A stretch of 64,000 nucleotides of DNA, taken from contig CP150546.1 of assembly GCA_049487715.1 (NCBI GenBank), positions 1,116,001-1,180,000 on the forward strand, in the 5' to 3' direction. A program made the position numbers and the translations under genes. The notes beneath the pieces are model-generated. The model had not been told where the DNA came from. It made no database searches and saw only the letters and a list, made by a program, of their open reading frames with translations. Of this stretch, positions 56,215 through 64,000 are shown one piece after another; position 1 is the stretch's first letter; every line of letters begins with the position of its first letter. The stretch comes from Pycnococcus provasolii. Taxonomy: Eukaryota; Chlorophyta; Pseudoscourfieldiophyceae; Pseudoscourfieldiales.

Positions 56215-57101
56215 CGGGACGACGATTGGGGGTTGGCGGACCGGGGGATGGGACTCCGCCTCCTCGCATGGCATGGTCGTCGTCCTGCGCCTCCGATCGC
56301 GTGACCAACCTGACTCCGCGGACAAAGCTGGTGGGGTGGTGCAGGTGTGTGTGACAAAAAGGGGCTCAGCGCAAAACGTCCCCATGGATGTGGACAAAGT
56401 AAAAGCAAATGAAATACCTTTTCCACCTTGGAGAGCGTGCGCAGAGGCGGAGAGTATGCAGGAGAGTATGCAAGGCCCGGCAGCTTGCTAGCTGTCTGGA
56501 TGTATAACTTTCGTTGCCGAGGGGGGCCGGCAGAGGCACAGGCGGGCGGAGCGAAAGAAGGCGACCCTGGAGGAGGTTGAAGGAGGTTGAAGGTGGGGAG
56601 GAGGCGAAGGAATTTCCATCAGGACGAGGGCGTGAGAGGGCGGGGGGGACGGAGAGATGGAGAGACGAGGGCAAAGGTAGGTTTGAAGACTTGGGGTAGG
56701 GTAACTTAGGCAAACAGGATGGGGATGGGAGGGAATAAAAAAGAAAGAGAGAGAAGAAGAAGTTGTTGGAGTATTTGTGTAAAGGTGCTGAGAGAAAAGC
56801 ACCGGTTCCAGAGAAGGGGGGGGGGGGGGGGGGCAGGTGAAAGGCAGGAGAATGGAGAGAAGAAGAAGCCAGGCAGGGACAAGAAGAAGGAGAAGGCAGG
56901 CAGGGAGAAGAAGAAGGCAAGGCCTCTCTCGCCTGAGGAGAAAAGGCAGGAGGGAGAAGGCAGCGCCGCTGGTGGGTGGTGGTGGTCAGGTCAGTGTGGA
57001 ATTTCTTTTCCGACAAAGTCCCCATGGATCTACGCAGGCGGAGAAGAATAAAAAGTAAAGAAAGGAAAAATATAAAAGGAAAGGAGAAAAAAAGATTTGT
57101 G
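56215..57101 (-). repeat. 3' spacer of rDNA unit 3 (inverted repeat with 49805-50692)
   Basis: Reverse complement of the unit 2 spacer with small indels: the G-run at 56816-56833, a duplicated agagtatgc near 56452-56470, and a missing acctgcctttc-type unit. Long frames across it are compositional. Confidence 0.85.
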
Positions 57102-57446
57102 ACGAATCTTGCCACGAAGGGCTGAGACTCAGATGATCGCATCAGCAAGGATGCTCTACACCTTACATCACCCTGTGGCGTATCCAAGTCGTCTACAAGG
57201 GATTCACGTCTCCGTACAATCGGAATTTCGGTGAATAGCGCTCTCGACAAAGTTATCGTTAGCGTGTATCGTCCGGAGACATAAATGCCGAGCCTTCCAC
57301 CATGGATTCTGACTTAGAGGCGTTCAGTCATTATCCTACGCATGGTAGCTTTGCCCCACTGGCTTTTCAGCCAAGGGCGTTACCAATTATGCGAACAGAG
57401 GGTTCCTCTCGTACTGACTCTGATTAGTGTTGGCTCGGCCGTCCAT

Positions 57447-57501
<55 letters not shown>

Positions 57502-57536
57502 ATTGGTGGGTGAACAATCCAACACTTGGTGAATTC

Positions 57537-57581
<45 letters not shown>

Positions 57582-57604
57582 AACGTCGCTATGAACGCTT
57601 GGCT

Positions 57605-57647
<43 letters not shown>

Positions 57648-57996
57648 AGCTTGAAACTCTCAAATTCTAAAGGATCGATAGGCCATGCTTTCACAGTTTG
57701 TATTCGTACTGAAAATCAAAATCAAATGAGCTTTTACCCTTTTGTTCTACGAGAGATTTCTGTTCTCTCTGAGCTCATCTTAGGACACCTGCGTTACGAT
57801 TTAACAGATGTGCCGCCCCAGCCAAACTCCCCACCTGACAATGTCTTTCACCTGGATCGCTATGCTTAGAGCAAAAAGCAGGGACAGAGTCCCGGTTCCA
57901 TGTCATGAAATAAGTAAAATAACGTTAAAAGTAGTGGTATTTCACTGGCGCCGAAGCTCCCACTTATTCTACACCTTCTAAGTCATTTCACAAAGT

Positions 57997-58035
<39 letters not shown>

Positions 58036-58041
58036 CGATTC

Positions 58042-58081
<40 letters not shown>

Positions 58082-58094
58082 GGATAGGGACAGT

Positions 58095-58131
<37 letters not shown>

Positions 58132-59642
58132 CACTTGAGCCCTATACTTTTACCATCGTATAGGAGTGGACTGTATCTTAAGCAAGTCTCGGAGATTGGT
58201 CGTCTCCTCGAGTGACTCACCCACATCCGTTCAGTCTCTGCACGCCCTCCGTATCCTACCATGTGGTGTAGTGTTTGCTAGTAACTTTGAGGTTTCTAGC
58301 CAACTTCGGACTTAGGAGGTAACGCTCAGGATCGGCCTTTAGAGGGTCTAGCTTATTACCATATGATACCGGCAATTAACCGCGTTCCCACTCGAAAGTT
58401 TCCAAACGAGGGTGGTACTAGACGCCCTTTGCCAAGAGGCATGGAGGCGTTCCCTGATCAAGATGTGTTGCCAAAACTCTGGAGAACCTCAGAAACTAGT
58501 CTAATTCCGGCAAAGTACCGAAATTATAGTCAGCTTCGTGTCCAGATCGATATACCAATTGAGTCCAATCTCGACTAGCTCCTTGAATAAATCCAAAGGG
58601 CTCAATCATGGTACATACTCTGCAACCCCAGCGGTGACAGCACCGATAGCCGAACACCTCAACCTCGTTTGTATTTGCATAGTCCTTTCTATTTATTAAA
58701 TAGCCCGAACATCTTGCCAAACCATATTGCCGAGACCGATTAGTTCTTGATGGTTCTATAACTAAGTGCTGTCTTGTGACGCATCGTTTGTTGTGACACA
58801 AATGCGATGTATCATAATCGTGCTGAAAAGGGTATAGCGAGCTCCACTCCACCGGCCAGTACCACTGAGGTATTGCGCCAGCTTCTGCTCCATATTCAAT
58901 GTTAGGAACGCCGTGTTGAGCTGCCAGAGTGGTGAGGTATCTTGCATATACTACCCTTGCCGCCATGGTTTGTTCAGGCACAAGGGGAGCGTGTGGCTCG
59001 TTCTGCGGGATAGCTGCGGCCTCATCGAAATGCCCATTTGGTAAGTCAACCAATGGAGCTAAGTGTTGTCGATAGAAGCCGCCCTCACCTCGAAGCCTTG
59101 GATACCCAGGGTTAGTCCAGTTCAACAAAGGTGCGTGAGGGTCTATAAAAGTTCGACAAGAATAGACACCTTCGGGCAAATTGTGAACGCCTTGACTAGC
59201 GCCATAGGGCAGGATCTGAGTCAATTCGGTATTTTCTTGTATCAAGTCATACTGTCTTTGTAAATACTCAGAAGCCAAAGGATGGAGCCGGAAAAAACGA
59301 AGTTCTTCCATTCCAGGTCCTATCCAGACATCGAAATGTAATTGGTCTGGACTTAGCACTGCCTCGACTTCCACAGGATCATCAGGATGGGGTGTTAAAT
59401 GCCATTCGTCTTGATTCTTGAAAGTCGGGTCGTTGGCAAAGCTATTCAATTCAACCTCCTCGAGAAGACTCCCCGGAGCACCGTGTTGTATTGAAATGTC
59501 CATGTATATCTTGTTTCGACTAGCAGAGAGTTTTGAAGAAAAGAATACTGGGGTTACTTGTGTATATCTAATCTAAAACTCCACCTCGTTTTGCTTTTCA
59601 CAGCTGCTTATCCAATTTTCAAATTCTTATATATTTGAGGTC

Positions 59643-59643
<1 letters not shown>
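58132..59643 (-). mobile_element. Group I intron in LSU rRNA of unit 3
   Basis: Same site, length and core elements as in units 1 and 2; borders derived by the constant offset of 57163 from unit 1. Confidence 0.9.
58496..59503 (-). CDS. His-Cys box homing endonuclease (I-PpoI type), unit 3 copy
   Basis: 335 aa, the same protein as in units 1 and 2, with H234, C236, C241, H246 and N255 intact. The third intact copy within 60 kb. No copy shows decay, as would be expected if homing or concerted evolution keeps them alike. Confidence 0.88.
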   Translation of the reverse strand: MDISIQHGAPGSLLEEVELNSFANDPTFKNQDEWHLTPHPDDPVEVEAVLSPDQLHFDVWIGPGMEELRFFRLHPLASEYLQRQYDLIQENTELTQILPYGASQGVHNLPEGVYSCRTFIDPHAPLLNWTNPGYPRLRGEGGFYRQHLAPLVDLPNGHFDEAAAIPQNEPHAPLVPEQTMAARVVYARYLTTLAAQHGVPNIEYGAEAGAIPQWYWPVEWSSLYPFQHDYDTSHLCHNKRCVTRQHLVIEPSRTNRSRQYGLARCSGYLINRKDYANTNEVEVFGYRCCHRWGCRVCTMIEPFGFIQGASRDWTQLVYRSGHEADYNFGTLPELD

Positions 59644-59707
<64 letters not shown>

Positions 59708-59723
59708 GTTGAATTTCTTCACT

Positions 59724-59762
<39 letters not shown>

Positions 59763-60623
59763 ACATCTTTTTAGACCATCACAATGCTCAGTTTTAATTA
59801 AACAGTCGGATTCCCCTTGTCCGTACCAGTTCTGAGTTAGCTGTTCATCGCCTAGGGAAAGACCGAAGTCGTTCTGTGCTCGTCAACCGGTCGACACGCG
59901 AAGGCCCGCCGTTGCCAGCAGACCTAAGACCGTCTTGGGCGTCAAAGTACAGACCCCTAGGCCCAGCCCTCAGAGCCAATCCTTTTCGCGAACTTACGGA
60001 TCTATTTTGCCGACTTCCCTTATCCACATTGTTCAAAAGACTAGAGGCTGCTAACCTTGGAGACCTGATGCGGTTATGAGTACGACCGGGCGCGATCGGT
60101 AGTCGCTCCCCCGAATTTTCACGGACCGTCGAGGGCGCACCGGACACCGCGAGAAGTGCGGTGCTTTACCAGCTGCAAGGCCCTATCTCCGCATAATGCG
60201 ATTCCAGGGCTGGCGAGCTGTTAAAAAGAAAAGAGAACTCTTCCCGGAGCCCTCGCCGGCGTCTTCGGGCTCGCTTACGTTGCCGTCCGCCGCCGCGTCC
60301 CGGTTCGGGAATGTTAACCCGATTCCCTTTCGATGGACGTCGCGAGTGCGACCTTCACACAGGATTACCCCATCTCTTAGGATCGACTAACCCATGTCCA
60401 ATTGCTGTTCACATGGAACCTTTCTCCACTTCAGTCTTCAAAGTTCTCATTTGAATATTTGCTACTACCACCAAGATCTGCACCAGAGCCTGTTTCACCC
60501 CGGCTCACGCCGCGAGCTGCGCCACAGGCCCCGCGCCCTCCTACTCATCAAGGCATCGCACTCGCCTTGATGGCCGAGTCTAAGCCGTACGCTTTAGCGC
60601 CATCCATTTTCGGGGCTAATTGA

Positions 60624-60659
<36 letters not shown>

Positions 60660-60939
60660 TTCGACTTCCATGACCACCGTCCTGCTGTCTGTATCAATCA
60701 ACACCCTTTGTGGGATCTAGGTTAGCGTACAGTTAGGCGCTTTAACTCGACTATCGGTTCATCCCGCATCGCCAGTTCTGCTTACCAAAAATGGCCCACT
60801 AAAAGTTTGCATTCAGCGCCCTGGTTCAATTAAGCAACCAAGGCAGCTCACCTATTTAAAGTTTGAGAATTGGTTGAGGAAGTTACTTCCCCAAAGCCAC
60901 TAATCATTCGCTTTACCCGATGAAACTGCTAAAACTTTT

Positions 60940-60979
<40 letters not shown>

Positions 60980-61764
60980 CAGTTCGATTAGTCTTTCGCC
61001 CCTATACCCAAGTCAGAAGAACGATTTGCACGTCAGTATCCCTACGAGCCTCCACCAGAGTTTCCTCTGGCTTCGCCCTGCTCAGGCATAGTTCACCATC
61101 TTTCGGGTCCCAACATATATGCTCGTACTCAAACCTTTCACAAAAGCTCACGGTCGGTCGATGGTGCAGCTTGCGCCTCCCACCAGTTACTCTCATTGCG
61201 CCTCGTGAGTTTTCCACTCACCGACTTGCATACATGTCAGACTCCTTGGTCCGTGTTTCAAGACGGGCCGATTGGAAACCTTCCGCCAGCGTCTGGACAT
61301 CGTCTCCGAGCCTCAGTCTCCTCGATCGCCAAATCCGAAAGAGGAAACCCACGCTGACCAGCTCCTTGTGTAAATAACGGGGTTGCCGCGAATACCAAGG
61401 AACACCCGTAGCCTCCAATCGCTTCCCCCTCAACAATTTCAAGCACTTTTTAACTCTCTTTTCAAAGTTCTTTTCATCTTTCCCTCGCGGTACTTGTTCG
61501 CTATCGGTCTCTCGCCGGTATTTAGCCTTAGATGGAGTTTACCACCCAATTAGCGCAGCATTCCCAAACTACGCGACTCGGTGAAGGAGCCTCGTGGAGC
61601 GTAAGCCTCAGCCGACGGGGCTCTCACCCTCTCTGGCGTCCCGTTCCAGGGAACTTGGGCTAAGGCGGAAGCAGAGGCATCCTCTTTAGACTACAATTCG
61701 ACAGTTCCGCGAAGAACTGAGGATTTTCAAGTTGGGCTCTTCCCTGTTCGCTCGCCGTTACTAG

Positions 61765-61797
<33 letters not shown>

Positions 61798-61844
61798 ATG
61801 ATATGCTTAAATTCGGCGGGTAGTCTGGTCTGAACTGAGGTCAA

Positions 61845-62084
61845 AAATGAGAGGAATTTCTTCCCGTCGTCTCTCAACAAAAAGAGAGACGAATCGCGGT
61901 CGACACGAAGCCTTATCCGACAAACAGCGGTAAATATTTCTATCGCGCTGAAGCTGTCGCATAAACAGCGGCTTCGGTCGCCAAGCTCTGTGCTTCGGCA
62001 AACTTATCTTTCTCAAGAGAGAATAATAAGACTACCAACTCCACGGTCGTACATAAATAAATATATGCGAGAGTGAGAGAACAC
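61845..62084 (-). other. ITS2, unit 3
   Basis: Spacer closer to unit 2 than to unit 1 around 62007-62021 (tctttctcaagagag), whereas its LSU helix type matches unit 1. The copies are therefore mosaics. Confidence 0.8.
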
Positions 62085-62240
62085 ACTGACGCTCAGGCAG
62101 GCCTGCCTGACCGAAGTCAGGCGCAAGATGCGTTCAAAAATTCGATGACTCACGTACATTCTGCAATTCGCACTACGTATCGCATTTCGCTGCGTTCTTC
62201 ATCGTTGCGAGAGCCTAGATATCCGTTGTTGAGAGTTGTT
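62085..62240 (-). rRNA. 5.8S rRNA, unit 3
   Basis: Reverse complement of the conserved 5.8S sequence; same as units 1 and 2. Confidence 0.93.
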
Positions 62241-62425
62241 CTTGGTTATCTTTATAAACAGGAATAGAATAAATCTATCACCTAGTTTGTTTCATTGCTT
62301 TAGCAAAGAAGATATTCGAGATTAATAATAAGAGAGATCGGTCACGAAGAACCGTGTGGTGTGATGAGATGTGAGCATGGAAATACTCACAAAGCATCCA
62401 ATTCGCGGGTCGTGGAATCGATACA

Positions 62426-62427
<2 letters not shown>
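62241..62427 (-). other. ITS1, unit 3
   Basis: 187-bp spacer, near-identical to unit 1 except around 62378-62392. Confidence 0.8.

Positions 62428-64000
<1,573 letters not shown>

Larger units (their letters stand above)
57102..61844 (-). rRNA. LSU (28S) rRNA, unit 3, with group I intron
   Basis: 4743 bp, complete, same coordinates as unit 1 plus 57163. It shares the unit 1 form of the variable helix (60801-60808 with 60932-60939: aaaagttt/aaactttt on the RNA strand). Confidence 0.96.

Noticed and set aside
56366-57250. 294-codon frame across LSU 3' end and spacer
   Set aside because: Starts inside LSU rRNA and runs through pyrimidine/purine-rich spacer; composition is Pro/Ser/Leu from simple sequence.

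Overview
This is nuclear DNA from a flagellated (or once flagellated) microbial eukaryote. It carries 18S-5.8S-28S rRNA genes with nuclear group I introns, an axonemal dynein heavy chain, the splicing factor Prp31 and interstitial TTAGGG telomere-type repeats. Genes are GC-rich, densely packed and almost intronless; one spliceosomal intron could be deduced. The rRNA genes look stramenopile-like (for example labyrinthulomycete or bicosoecid), but that is an impression from reading, not a phylogeny.

Layout. (1) 1-8600: rDNA unit 1, minus strand, missing the last ~62 nt of its LSU. (2) 8.6-12.3 kb: decayed accessory DNA with a 117-bp tandem repeat, a CAA microsatellite, a frameshifted VHL-beta-like gene and a glycoside-hydrolase-like pseudogene. 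(3) 12.3-41.4 kb: unique gene block with dynein heavy chain (-), ABC half transporter (+), RRM protein (-), secreted protein with duplicated carbohydrate-binding-like domain (-), Prp31 (+), a Pro/Gln-rich protein (-), a Sec14-like protein with a CaaX tail (+) and a TIR-SAM-EF-hand protein (-). (4) 41.7-50.7 kb: rDNA unit 2, plus strand. (5) 50.8-55.8 kb: two convergent genes, a membrane IQ-C2-PH protein and a TPR protein of bacterial type. (6) 55.93-56.19 kb: a foldback/MITE-like element with a 60-bp perfect hairpin. (7) 56.2-64 kb: rDNA unit 3, minus strand, running off the right edge.

The rDNA is therefore not one tandem array: three units alternate in orientation with single-copy genes between them, making large inverted repeats. 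All three LSU genes carry the same ~1.5-kb group I intron encoding an I-PpoI-type His-Cys box endonuclease. Only unit 1 carries a second, 492-bp ORF-less group I intron in the SSU. The LSU copies also differ at one helix: unit 2 differs from units 1 and 3 by eight substitutions that form four compensatory pair changes.

The most novel-looking protein is the TIR-SAM-EF-hand protein (38834-41359). It retains the glutamate of TIR NADases and six canonical Ca2+ loops, suggesting a calcium-gated TIR enzyme. The genes between the rDNA units show no shared pathway. They cover motility (dynein), splicing (Prp31), membrane transport and lipid handling (ABC, Sec14, C2-PH) and signalling (TIR-EF-hand).
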